Shown here piece after piece: positions 1 to 5,694 of a stretch of DNA of 11,564 nucleotides. The stretch is from an uncultured Clostridia bacterium (GTDB lineage Bacteria; Bacillota; Clostridia; Christensenellales; Borkfalkiaceae): assembly GCA_947629725.1 (NCBI GenBank), contig CANREU010000034.1, forward strand, positions 1 to 11,564, written 5' to 3'. Made by a program: the position numbers and the translations under genes. The notes below the pieces were generated by a model. That model saw only the letters and a list, made by a program, of their open reading frames with translations, ran no database searches and was not told the origin of the DNA. Position 1 is the first letter of the stretch, and every line of letters starts with the position of its first letter.

Positions 1-66
1 TTCGACTTGCATGTGTTAAGCACGCCGCCAGCGTTCATCCTGAGCCAGAATCAAACTCTTAAGTTC
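1..66 (-). rRNA. 16S ribosomal RNA, 5' end only (partial)
   Basis: Read on the minus strand this contains the universal 16S 5' region: AGAGTTTGATTCTGGCTCAG (59 down to 40), followed by the conserved block for GATGAACGCTGGCGGCGTG and then the ACACATGCAAGTCGA segment. The mature 5' end is placed near 66 by counting back eight nucleotides from the conserved AGAGTTTGAT, as in E. coli; this is approximate. The gene runs off the left edge, so only about 4% of it is visible. The bases fit a Bacillota/Clostridia 16S but are too few for placement. The 27F primer site carries T where the usual primer has C (27f-YM degeneracy covers it). Confidence 0.97.
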
Positions 67-281
67 AATTGTTTAGACCCGACGCGGGCTAACGCGTCGG
101 AGGCTCTAACGAAAATTCGTTATTTTGCTGACTTTGCTTTGAGTACTGTGTCTCAAAAAATTGACAGAAACTATATTCTTGCATACAAAAGTGTTACAAA
201 AAATCGTTTCTTTCTTATTCGATTTTTAATCTGCGGAAACCGAACAACAGTCCGGCGCTGCCCTTTTTTCAGGAGGTTAGC
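67..281 (-). other. 16S rRNA operon leader (pre-rRNA 5' spacer)
   Basis: This is the transcribed spacer between the predicted start of the proximal rRNA promoter (about 281) and the 16S 5' end. It holds a perfect 8-bp inverted repeat CCGACGCG / CGCGTCGG (79-86 and 93-100, 6-nt loop) close to the mature end. It also has a 6-bp repeat TTTGAG / CTCAAA (138-143 and 152-157) and AACGAA / TTCGTT (108-121). Such leader stems usually take part in rRNA processing, which is inference here. I could not find a convincing boxA antitermination element. A weak extra promoter (TTGTAA-N18-TATAGT, minus strand, about 170-200) may exist but is poorer than the two upstream. Confidence 0.7.
79..100 (-). other. 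rRNA leader hairpin next to the 16S 5' end
   Basis: CCGACGCG, a 6-nt loop, then CGCGTCGG form a perfect 8-bp stem that ends 13 nt before the predicted mature 16S start. It is followed by no T-run, so it is not a terminator. A role in pre-rRNA folding or processing is likely from position. Confidence 0.5.
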
Positions 282-287
282 TTTTTT

Positions 288-317
288 ATTATAGCGCAAC
301 CTGCCCCGCCTTGTCAA
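288..317 (-). promoter_or_regulatory. rRNA promoter P2
   Basis: On the minus strand there is a fully consensus -35 TTGACA (317-312), an 18-nt spacer, and a fully consensus -10 TATAAT (293-288). Transcription would begin near 281 and reach the 16S gene about 215 nt later. This is the proximal member of a tandem pair, as is typical of bacterial rrn operons. Confidence 0.88.
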
Positions 318-401
318 GCGATTTCGGGATTTTTTCGGGTTTATCGCGGATCTCCTCCGCTTGACCGCTATTTCGATCCCTTTCTTTCAGACAGCTTGCT
401 T

Positions 402-430
402 ATTCTATCATATTAAAAAACCGATGTCAA
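402..430 (-). promoter_or_regulatory. rRNA promoter P1
   Basis: On the minus strand a TTGACA -35 (430-425), a 17-nt spacer and a TAGAAT -10 (407-402) preceded by TGA (extended -10) are spaced 114 nt upstream of P2, much like P1/P2 pairs of rrn operons. The stretch just upstream (431-482) is rich in A-tracts on this strand and resembles an UP element for RNA polymerase alpha contacts; that part is inference. Confidence 0.82.
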
Positions 431-482
431 CTGTTTTGCGCCATTTTTTCGGAAAATTTTTCTGATTTTTTTCGCTTTTTTT
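431..482 (-). promoter_or_regulatory. A-tract UP-like element of rRNA promoter P1
   Basis: Read on the minus strand, about 50 nt of phased A-runs (several runs of 5-7 A) end at the P1 -35 box. Position and composition match UP elements of strong rRNA promoters. It is also the AT-rich divergent spacer shared with the plus-strand gene. Confidence 0.45.
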
Positions 483-496
483 GACCCGCCTACATC

Positions 497-525
497 TTGT
501 GTTTCCCTCTTTTTTATGCTACAAT
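497..525 (+). promoter_or_regulatory. extended -10 promoter for the small membrane protein gene
   Basis: TTGTGT (497-502), a 17-nt spacer, and TACAAT (520-525) preceded by TG at the extended -10 position (517-518). The -35 is a poor match, compensated by TGCTACAAT. Predicted start is near 532, about 30 nt before the ATG at 563. A start codon in the same frame at 530 would lie at the transcription start, which argues for 563. Confidence 0.65.
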
Positions 526-562
526 AGGTATGGATTTATACGGGAGCCCGAAAAATTTTTTT

Positions 563-811
563 ATGAAGATCATCCGGATTTCATGCTGTATCGTAGCCTG
601 TTTGTGTCTCGCCGCCTCCATCGTCGTGGGCGCGACCGTCGGCTGGGAATACTTTTTCATCCTGCTCCTCGCCGCCGCGATCTTCGCCGCCGCGACCTTT
701 CTCGCCCGCGGCGCGGACAAAAAGAAGGACGTCCCCCCGCCCAAGCCCGACTTCATGAATACGAGCGAGGAGAACGAGCGGATCCGCTCGGAGGACGAAA
801 AGAAGAAGTAA
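563..811 (+). CDS. small two-helix membrane protein, unrecognised
   Basis: This encodes 82 residues that I do not recognise as a family. Two hydrophobic segments are clear: about residues 4-24 (cysteine- and alanine-rich) and 29-48, separated only by a short GWEY turn, so the pair is probably a helical hairpin. The C-terminal third (about 50-82) is hydrophilic: ARGADKKKD, a PPPKP stretch, then a very acidic and basic end. Lysines and arginines at both ends predict that both termini face the cytoplasm. The start at 563 was chosen because it follows the predicted promoter and opens the hydrophobic segment directly; in-frame TTG at 497 and ATG at 530 overlap the promoter. The only Shine-Dalgarno-like bases (GGAG, 543-546) lie a rather long 16 nt upstream. 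The gene stands alone, divergent from the rRNA operon and followed by its own terminator. Function is unknown. Confidence 0.72.
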   Translation: MKIIRISCCIVACLCLAASIVVGATVGWEYFFILLLAAAIFAAATFLARGADKKKDVPPPKPDFMNTSEENERIRSEDEKKK

Positions 812-842
812 TATAATTGTACGCGCGCGTTACAGTATATAT

Positions 843-869
843 AAGAGGGGACCCGCTCCCCTCTTTTTT
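843..869 (+). terminator. intrinsic terminator of the small membrane protein gene
   Basis: A perfect 9-bp stem AAGAGGGGA / TCCCCTCTT (843-851, 857-865) with a CCCGC loop runs into a T-run to 869, 32 nt after the stop codon. It is a textbook rho-independent terminator on the plus strand. Confidence 0.93.
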
Positions 870-910
870 GTTGCGCTTTTGGGGACTCCGTACCTCGGGA
901 TCCTTCGACA

Positions 911-944
911 CGCCGTGCCGCCCGCTTCTGCGGGCGGCACGGCG
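911..944. repeat. 15-bp perfect palindromic stem
   Basis: Positions 911-925 are the exact reverse complement of 930-944, with a TTCT tetraloop, composed almost only of G and C. It lacks a T-tail, so it is not an intrinsic terminator in either direction. It lies 42 nt beyond the terminator of the small gene. Confidence 0.85.
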
Positions 945-1006
945 GGGTCGCGGAAAACAACCCCCCTGCCTTTGGCGGGGGGATCAAGGGGGGCGGCATT
1001 CGAGGA

Positions 1007-1054
1007 CACCCCCCACCCTACCCTCCCCCCTCAAGTATAAGGGGGGAGGCAAGA
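1007..1054 (+). repeat. 48-base interspersed repeat, left copy
   Basis: It is identical at 46 of 48 positions to the reverse complement of 11391-11438. Its core folds as a perfect 10-bp stem CCTCCCCCCT / AGGGGGGAGG (1022-1031, 1040-1049) around the loop CAAGTATA. The two copies therefore bracket the whole transporter-arabinanase-serpin block in inverted orientation. No transposase or target duplication is visible, so a non-autonomous or REP-like element is the best description. Confidence 0.85.
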
Positions 1055-1073
1055 GAAAGAGCGAACCCCTATC

Positions 1074-1126
1074 CCCCCTTCGGGGTACTTCAGCGCAAGG
1101 CATGCCTTCGGCACCTTCAAAGGGGG
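1074..1126. repeat. imperfect 53-base hairpin with central palindrome
   Basis: The outer arms CCCCCTT (1074-1080) and AAGGGGG (1120-1126) are complementary. Near the centre is a perfect 12-base palindrome AAGGCATGCCTT (1097-1108). The unit has the look of a mobile or REP-type hairpin repeat, not of a regulator site; no second copy is visible in the window. Confidence 0.55.
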
Positions 1127-1167
1127 CAGGTCTTGCCCGCCCTCCCGCGGAGGAGTATTAAAGGGTA

Positions 1168-2442
1168 TTAAACGGTGCGGATGACGCCCGAGAAGAGGGT
1201 CGCGCCGTAGCTGTCGGTGAGGACAAAGCCGAAACTGCGGTCGACGACGAAGTCCTCGCATTTGGTCTCCCAGCCGTCGGGCCCCGGGGCGCCTGCGCCC
1301 GGCAAAAAGACCACCGAAGAGCCCTCGATGCCGCGTCTGTCCACTTTAAGTGCCGCAATGTGCCGCATTTCGGCGCAATAGACGGGGGTATCGGTGAGGT
1401 TTCCGAGGGTGCAGCCGCCGGGAAGTTGCGGATCACGGAAGAGCCGCTTTACCCCCAGCGTCCCGAGGAAGTCCCGCACGTCCCCGTCGAACGCCGCCTC
1501 GAAGGCGGGGAAGAGGCAGCGGGTCTCGTAGTGGGTCTGCGTCGCCTCGTCGTCGGGGCGGTAGTCGACGGTCTTCAGGGCGGAAAGGTTCTCTTCCGTG
1601 AAGACGTCCTCCTCCGTCGCCCCCTCGAGGGGGACCAAAAAGTGCAATTTGTACCCGTGGCAGGTCTCCGCGAAGAAGGTGCGGAAGTTCTCCCCCTCAT
1701 ACGCCCTGCCGCGCGCGTAATACCCCTCCATGAGCTTTGCCGCCGCGCCGTTGAATTCCCCCGCCCTGACGGGGATCTCCCTGCCGAACATGTTCCAGGT
1801 GTCCTTCAGATACAGGGTGTTGAGGAGGGCGAAGAGGGTGTCTTCGGGGATGCGGAGGTCCCGGTCGATCTGCCCGCCCGTCTGCTTCTTGACGAAGTTG
1901 CGGACGGACTTGTTTGCCCCCGCGCTGTCGCCGAGGAAGTCGGCGGAATAGGAGTTGCAGAAGTATTTTTCGGCGAGGGAAGTGAGGCACTCCTCCTTTA
2001 TGGAGATCTCCTTCCCCAGCCAGACGGAGTTGCCGACGGAGGCGCGGCAGGTGACTTTCTTCCCCTCCTTATCCTCGTTGAGGAAACTGCGATAGAAGGC
2101 CGCAAACTCCGCCCCGACCCTCTCTTCGGAGACGCCGAGGGCGGCATAGAGCTCCTCCGCCGTCTCCCCCGAGGCGCACTCAGCGGCGAGCGCGAGGGAC
2201 ATATACACGGAGACGGGCGAGAAAACGGCGTTCCCCTCCTCCGGGAGGACGGCAGGGGCAAACCGCGCCGCAAACGCCTCCACCCCGTCGGAGAGGGACG
2301 CAAACGTCCCGTCGCGGCGCTCCTCATAGGAGAGCGGCTCCGCCTCGGTGTGCCCTTTAAGAAGGGTCGCGCTGCCCTCTCCGCACCCCGCGCACACAAA
2401 GAGCAAGGTGCAGGCGAGAACGCAAAGAAGCCGTTTTTTCAT
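1168..2442 (-). CDS. lipoprotein serpin (serine/cysteine protease inhibitor family)
   Basis: A 424-residue serpin with a lipoprotein signal: a basic N-terminus, hydrophobic core, and CAGC lipobox with the lipidated Cys20, placing it on the outer membrane face. Serpin landmarks occur in order: NAVFSPVSVYMSLALAA (71-87), RNFVKKQTGGQI (181-192), LFALLNTLYLKDTWNMF (203-219), HIAALKVDRRGIEGSS (361-376, the hinge before the reactive loop), and DRSFGFVLTDSYGATLFSGV near the C-terminus (401-420). Inhibitory serpins trap a protease by inserting the cleaved loop into beta-sheet A. The hinge has Gly at P15, Glu at P13 and small residues at P12-P10, but Ile at P14, and the loop is about seven residues longer than in alpha-1-antitrypsin, so the P1 residue cannot be read with confidence. 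The start at 2442 has GGAGG 8 nt upstream. It follows the cytoplasmic arabinanase gene by 29 nt, so the two are co-transcribed. Nine cysteines in the mature part are unusual for an exported protein. Inhibitory activity and target are inference. Confidence 0.9.
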   Translation of the reverse strand: MKKRLLCVLACTLLFVCAGCGEGSATLLKGHTEAEPLSYEERRDGTFASLSDGVEAFAARFAPAVLPEEGNAVFSPVSVYMSLALAAECASGETAEELYAALGVSEERVGAEFAAFYRSFLNEDKEGKKVTCRASVGNSVWLGKEISIKEECLTSLAEKYFCNSYSADFLGDSAGANKSVRNFVKKQTGGQIDRDLRIPEDTLFALLNTLYLKDTWNMFGREIPVRAGEFNGAAAKLMEGYYARGRAYEGENFRTFFAETCHGYKLHFLVPLEGATEEDVFTEENLSALKTVDYRPDDEATQTHYETRCLFPAFEAAFDGDVRDFLGTLGVKRLFRDPQLPGGCTLGNLTDTPVYCAEMRHIAALKVDRRGIEGSSVVFLPGAGAPGPDGWETKCEDFVVDRSFGFVLTDSYGATLFSGVIRTV

Positions 2443-2471
2443 ACCCCATTCCTCCTTTTTCGGATTTTCGG
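2443..2471 (-). promoter_or_regulatory. 29-nt intercistronic gap with strong ribosome binding site for the serpin
   Basis: On the minus strand AAAAAGGAGG (2460-2451) is followed by an 8-nt spacer and the ATG. This decides the serpin start, since the frame stays open upstream through the end of the arabinanase gene. There is no room for a promoter. Confidence 0.8.
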
Positions 2472-3977
2472 TCAAATTCTGTAGGTGCTGTTGAGGTGCA
2501 GCGCCATGCAGCTCTTTTTCCCCATCGCGCTTACGGTGAGCCCCGCGACGTTCTCGTGCTCGATCCATGCGGGCATGATGACGCCGTAGAAATCGTCCCC
2601 GCAGACGGAGATGCGGATGTACTTTCCGCCGTAGCACTCCCAGGTGCCCGCATAGGCGCCGCTCACCGTGCCGTCCGCGCGGAGGGAGACCCGCTTCGCC
2701 GAGACCGTTGAGACCCCCTGCGCGAAGAGGACCGCGTCGAACTTGCCCGCGGAGACGTTCAAAAGCTCCTCCGCGCCGATCTCCTGCAGCTCCTCCCCCG
2801 CATAGCGGTTGGCGTTCATCACGGGCCAGCCCTCCGAATTGAAGTCGTACTGCCCGAGATAGAGGGAGTGGAAGTTGTTGGAGCGGCTCTGCCCCCGCTC
2901 GATGAAGCAGTTGGTGCGGCAATGGTAGGAGATGAGTTTTACGCCGCGGCTCGTGACGAACATGTCGTTGTGCCCGGGGCAGAAGAAATCGGGGGCGTCC
3001 TCCGACCAGCGGAAGGAACCGAGCATTTTATTCCCCGTGCCGATGTCCGTGGAACAAACGAGCGGATTGCCGTTGCCGTCGAGATAGGGCCCCTCGGGGC
3101 GCTCGCTCCTGCCGCACCGCATGTTGTATGCCGAGGAGAGAGACCCGTAGGAACACATGAGATAGTAGTAGTTTTTCCTACCCCATGTGCCGTTTTTGAG
3201 GACGGGGACCCCCTCGTGATAGCGGATGACGCCGCCCTCGAGAGAGCCGCAGGCGAGCCGCGTGCCGTAGTACTCCGAAAAGGACGCACGGCCCGAAGAG
3301 AAGTCGGAATAGGAGAGCCCGTCCTTGCGGAACCCCGTTGCGGGGTCGAGCTCGACAAGGTGAATCCCCAGCCCGAAGGAGCCGTAGACGAGGAACGCCC
3401 TCCCCTCTGCGGAGAAGAACTGCGGGTCGATGGCGTTGGGGGTCGTCCACCCCGCGGGGGACTGCACGAGGAGCTTTTCGCAGGTGAAGCCGCCGTCGGG
3501 GCGGTCGCTTTTGGCGACGCCGATGCACGACTTGGAGCCGCCGAAGTAGCCCGTAAGGCAGAAAAAGAGCCAGAATTTGCCGTCCGTGCCCCGCACGCAG
3601 TGGGGCGCCCAGAGGGACATCGTGCCGTCGGTGTGCGCACAGGCGCCGAAGCCGACCTCCTTCGAGGAGGTCACGCACCAATCATACGCCTCCTGCAGAC
3701 CGCCGTATGCGCGCCGCGCCTCCCCCTTCTTGTAGCGGGGCGCCGTGCCCGCAAGGTCGAACGCGGAGCCCGAATACTCCCAGTGGAGCAGGTCGGACGA
3801 CTTCCTGATCTGATAGCCGCACGGCGCGCCGAACGTGTCCGTCGAGTAGGCGTAATACATTCCCTCCCACTCTAAAAGCGCGGGGTCGTGCGCGCACCCC
3901 TCCTGCCAGGAGGAATAGTCGGGCGTGCGCATCCGCAAGCGGTTGAAGTGCGGATTTCTCGGATACCCTATTGCCAT
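2472..3977 (-). CDS. GH43 arabinanase-type glycosidase, probably cytoplasmic
   Basis: A 501-residue glycoside hydrolase family 43 protein of the two-domain arabinanase type: a five-bladed propeller (about 20-390) and a C-terminal beta-barrel domain (about 395-501, with GTWECYGGKYI and FYGVIMPAW). The three family acids can be placed: base Asp31 in AHDP, Asp184 in NAIDPQFF, acid Glu247 in SLEGG. PGHND (334-338) supplies the conserved metal-site histidine. It lacks a signal peptide and has 18 cysteines, both pointing to the reducing cytoplasm, where it would trim imported arabino-oligosaccharides. It is clearly related to the next gene upstream (shared SYG-L-S-YNMR, GHN and EGWPVM motifs) and probably a diverged duplicate with another location. 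The start at 3977 is preceded by GGGGGTGG; Met16 is a possible alternative. The start codon lies only 20 nt past a terminator-like hairpin. Substrate is inferred from family; a different arabinosyl or xylosyl specificity cannot be excluded. Confidence 0.88.
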   Translation of the reverse strand: MAIGYPRNPHFNRLRMRTPDYSSWQEGCAHDPALLEWEGMYYAYSTDTFGAPCGYQIRKSSDLLHWEYSGSAFDLAGTAPRYKKGEARRAYGGLQEAYDWCVTSSKEVGFGACAHTDGTMSLWAPHCVRGTDGKFWLFFCLTGYFGGSKSCIGVAKSDRPDGGFTCEKLLVQSPAGWTTPNAIDPQFFSAEGRAFLVYGSFGLGIHLVELDPATGFRKDGLSYSDFSSGRASFSEYYGTRLACGSLEGGVIRYHEGVPVLKNGTWGRKNYYYLMCSYGSLSSAYNMRCGRSERPEGPYLDGNGNPLVCSTDIGTGNKMLGSFRWSEDAPDFFCPGHNDMFVTSRGVKLISYHCRTNCFIERGQSRSNNFHSLYLGQYDFNSEGWPVMNANRYAGEELQEIGAEELLNVSAGKFDAVLFAQGVSTVSAKRVSLRADGTVSGAYAGTWECYGGKYIRISVCGDDFYGVIMPAWIEHENVAGLTVSAMGKKSCMALHLNSTYRI

Positions 3978-3997
3978 TTTTCCACCCCCATATGCCC

Positions 3998-4029
3998 AAA
4001 AAAGCCCCCCGCGCGCTGCGTGAGGGGCT
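3998..4029 (-). terminator. intrinsic terminator or attenuator between the two arabinanase genes
   Basis: On the minus strand the stem AGCCCC / GGGGCT (4029-4024, 4008-4003), extended by further G-C pairs inside the loop, is followed by six T (4003-3998). It ends the lipoprotein arabinanase transcript 17 nt after its stop. The next gene starts at 3977, so its whole upstream region is this T-run plus a ribosome binding site. Confidence 0.82.
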
Positions 4030-4045
4030 CCTTTTCGTTAAAAGC

Positions 4046-5575
4046 TCACGCGTCCTCCCGGGCGCCGATCCCCCAAAGGCTGCCGCCCTGATCGGAGAGT
4101 TTGGAGATCGCCGTGATGGCGAACGCCGCCGTCTGCCTCTTGGAGGAGGGATAGCTGTTCCACCCGGGGACGATCACGCCCTTGTATTCGACATCGTTCA
4201 ACGTGATCGTGATATAGAAGTCCTCGGAGAGGGCCCAAGTGCCCGCCTCCGCGGAGCCGTTTTTCACCGTGCCGTCCTCGGCGAGGGTGTATTTCACCGA
4301 CTGCGCGATGTCGGTCGTCGTGCCCGTAGAGTGGACGACGATGTCATACTCGCCCGCGGCGTCCTCTTCCGCGATCTTGCCGAAGGTCTCCCCGACATAG
4401 GGCAGCGGGGACATGACGGGCCACCCCTCCTCGTTGAAGAAGAGCTGGCTCACATAGAGGGTGTGAGGCGCCTGTACGGTGGTCCCCGTCTGGCGGCGGG
4501 TGTGGTAGACCACAAAATATTTCCCGCCCGTGTCCTTCACGACGGAGTTGTGCCCGAGCGCGGCGTATGCTGCGCCCTCGGCGTCCGCAAACTGGTAGCT
4601 CCCCGCGACCTTGTTGCCGTGAAGGGTGCCGTTGTCGTTCGTCGTCGCCATATCCGCGCCCGTGACGTCCACATAGGGCCCGTCGGGGTTCTTGCTCCGC
4701 GCGATGCGCATGTTATACGTCGACGTGAGGTCGCCGTAGGAGGTCATGAGATAGTAGTAGTCCGTGAGGTCGTTGTAGAACACGAAGGGGCCCTCAACGA
4801 CCCTCGCGCCCCCCTTCCAGAGGAGCTTGCCGTCGCCTTCCTCTTTGGGAAGACCCCAATCGGCGCCCGAATTGTTGAGTTCCTTGATGTAGACGCCCGC
4901 AAAGTGGGAGCCGTAGACCATCCAAAGTTTCCCCTCTTTGTCGGTGAAGAGCTCGGGGTCGATGCAGTTGACGTGGTTGCCCGTGCGCCCCACGCTGCTC
5001 AGGATGATCTTGTTCCCCGAATAGGGGCCCGTGACGCGGTCGGACTCCACCCTGCCGATGACGGACTCGGAGGAGCCGAACTTCTTGGTGATGGAGTAGT
5101 ACATGTAGTACTTGCCGTCGTGATAGTTCACGTCGGGCGCCCATGTGGTGCCGATCGTATCCCCCCCGTTCTCCGCGGGGTCGACAAGCTGCAGCGTCTC
5201 ATCGAGCGCTTTGGGCCATTGGATCCCCGCCGCATAGGTGACGGGGTCCGCCGCATCGTAGAGCTTGTTCCACTCGTTGTCGCTCGAATACTGCTCCCAT
5301 GTGACGAGATCTTTGGAGGAGGCGACGGCGTAGTGGGTGCCGAAAGCGTAGTACGTCTTGCTGTTTTCGTCGTAGAAGACGGAGGGATCGTGCACGGAGA
5401 CGTCCGTCGTGCGGCCGCCGTCGTCGATGGGCATCCGGTAGGACGAGGTGGGCGTGAGGCCCTGCTGTTTTGCGGGCTTGGGTTCGGGCTTTTCGCCGCC
5501 GCAAGCCGAGAGCGCGAAGGCGGAGACGGTGAGCGCCGCCGCCATAGCAAAATAAGACCACTTTTTGAGTTTCAT
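4046..5575 (-). CDS. lipoprotein GH43 endo-arabinanase
   Basis: A 509-residue exported GH43 enzyme. The N-terminus is a lipoprotein signal (basic MKLKK, hydrophobic stretch, LSAC lipobox, lipidated Cys25), then a short Pro/Lys linker. The catalytic propeller holds Asp63 (VHDPSVFY), Asp206 (CIDPELF) and Glu261 (VVEGPFVFY), the expected base, pKa-tuning acid and proton donor. Other marks are FGSSESVIG (166-174), SYGDLTSTYNMR (279-290), GHNS with His342 at the metal site, and EEGWPVM (382-388). The C-terminal barrel (about 400-509, GTWALSEDFYITI, YKGVIVPGW) matches the two-domain Abn2 (YxiA)-type arabinanases of Bacillus. It would cut alpha-1,5-arabinan on the cell surface and feed the importer encoded upstream. 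Only two cysteines occur in the precursor, in contrast with its 18-cysteine relative. The start at 5575 has AGGGGGA about 7 nt upstream and its own consensus promoter. Confidence 0.93.
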   Translation of the reverse strand: MKLKKWSYFAMAAALTVSAFALSACGGEKPEPKPAKQQGLTPTSSYRMPIDDGGRTTDVSVHDPSVFYDENSKTYYAFGTHYAVASSKDLVTWEQYSSDNEWNKLYDAADPVTYAAGIQWPKALDETLQLVDPAENGGDTIGTTWAPDVNYHDGKYYMYYSITKKFGSSESVIGRVESDRVTGPYSGNKIILSSVGRTGNHVNCIDPELFTDKEGKLWMVYGSHFAGVYIKELNNSGADWGLPKEEGDGKLLWKGGARVVEGPFVFYNDLTDYYYLMTSYGDLTSTYNMRIARSKNPDGPYVDVTGADMATTNDNGTLHGNKVAGSYQFADAEGAAYAALGHNSVVKDTGGKYFVVYHTRRQTGTTVQAPHTLYVSQLFFNEEGWPVMSPLPYVGETFGKIAEEDAAGEYDIVVHSTGTTTDIAQSVKYTLAEDGTVKNGSAEAGTWALSEDFYITITLNDVEYKGVIVPGWNSYPSSKRQTAAFAITAISKLSDQGGSLWGIGAREDA

Positions 5576-5602
5576 GGATCTTCCCCCTTATATTACGGTT
5601 TT

Positions 5603-5631
5603 ATTATATCCTATCGCGGCGGAAATTTCAA
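5603..5631 (-). promoter_or_regulatory. promoter of the arabinanase-arabinanase-serpin unit
   Basis: On the minus strand TTGAAA (5631-5626), a 17-nt spacer and a perfect TATAAT (5608-5603). The start point near 5596 gives a short 5' leader of about 20 nt with the ribosome binding site. It lies just after the terminator of the permease gene, so the hydrolases can be expressed independently of the importer. Confidence 0.87.
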
Positions 5632-5657
5632 GAGCGCCGCGCAAATTTTTCCGAAGG

Positions 5658-5686
5658 AAAATGCCCGCCGCGCGGGCGGGCATTTT
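5658..5686 (-). terminator. intrinsic terminator after the permease genes
   Basis: The arms AAAATGCCCGC (5658-5668) and GCGGGCATTTT (5676-5686) are perfect complements (11 bp) and give T-runs in both directions. It sits 8 nt after the MalG-like permease stop and separates that operon from the arabinanase promoter. Confidence 0.88.
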
Positions 5687-5694
5687 AGGCCGTA

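Larger units (their letters stand above)
870..1167. repeat. intergenic cluster of GC-rich inverted repeats, no gene
   Basis: About 300 bases between the small gene and the serpin stop contain no credible coding sequence; the open frames here are low-complexity P/G/R/K translations of repeats. The stretch is a string of hairpin units: a 15-bp perfect palindrome (911-944), a C6/G6 hairpin (961-982), a 48-base unit shared with the right end of the window (1007-1054), an imperfect 53-base hairpin (1074-1126), and short stems at 1124-1138 and 1141-1153. It looks like accumulated small non-coding interspersed repeats (MITE- or REP-like). No clear T-tailed terminator for the serpin transcript is visible. 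Confidence 0.75.

Noticed and set aside
817..1161. A 114-codon frame across the left repeat cluster
   Set aside because: It translates the hairpin repeats into Pro/Gly/Arg-rich text and has no ribosome binding site; the second repeat cluster gives similar text.
2443..2922. N-terminal extension of the serpin by 160 residues in the same open frame
   Set aside because: The extension overlaps the end of the arabinanase gene in another frame and is low-complexity; the start at 2442 has a perfect ribosome binding site and opens a lipoprotein signal.
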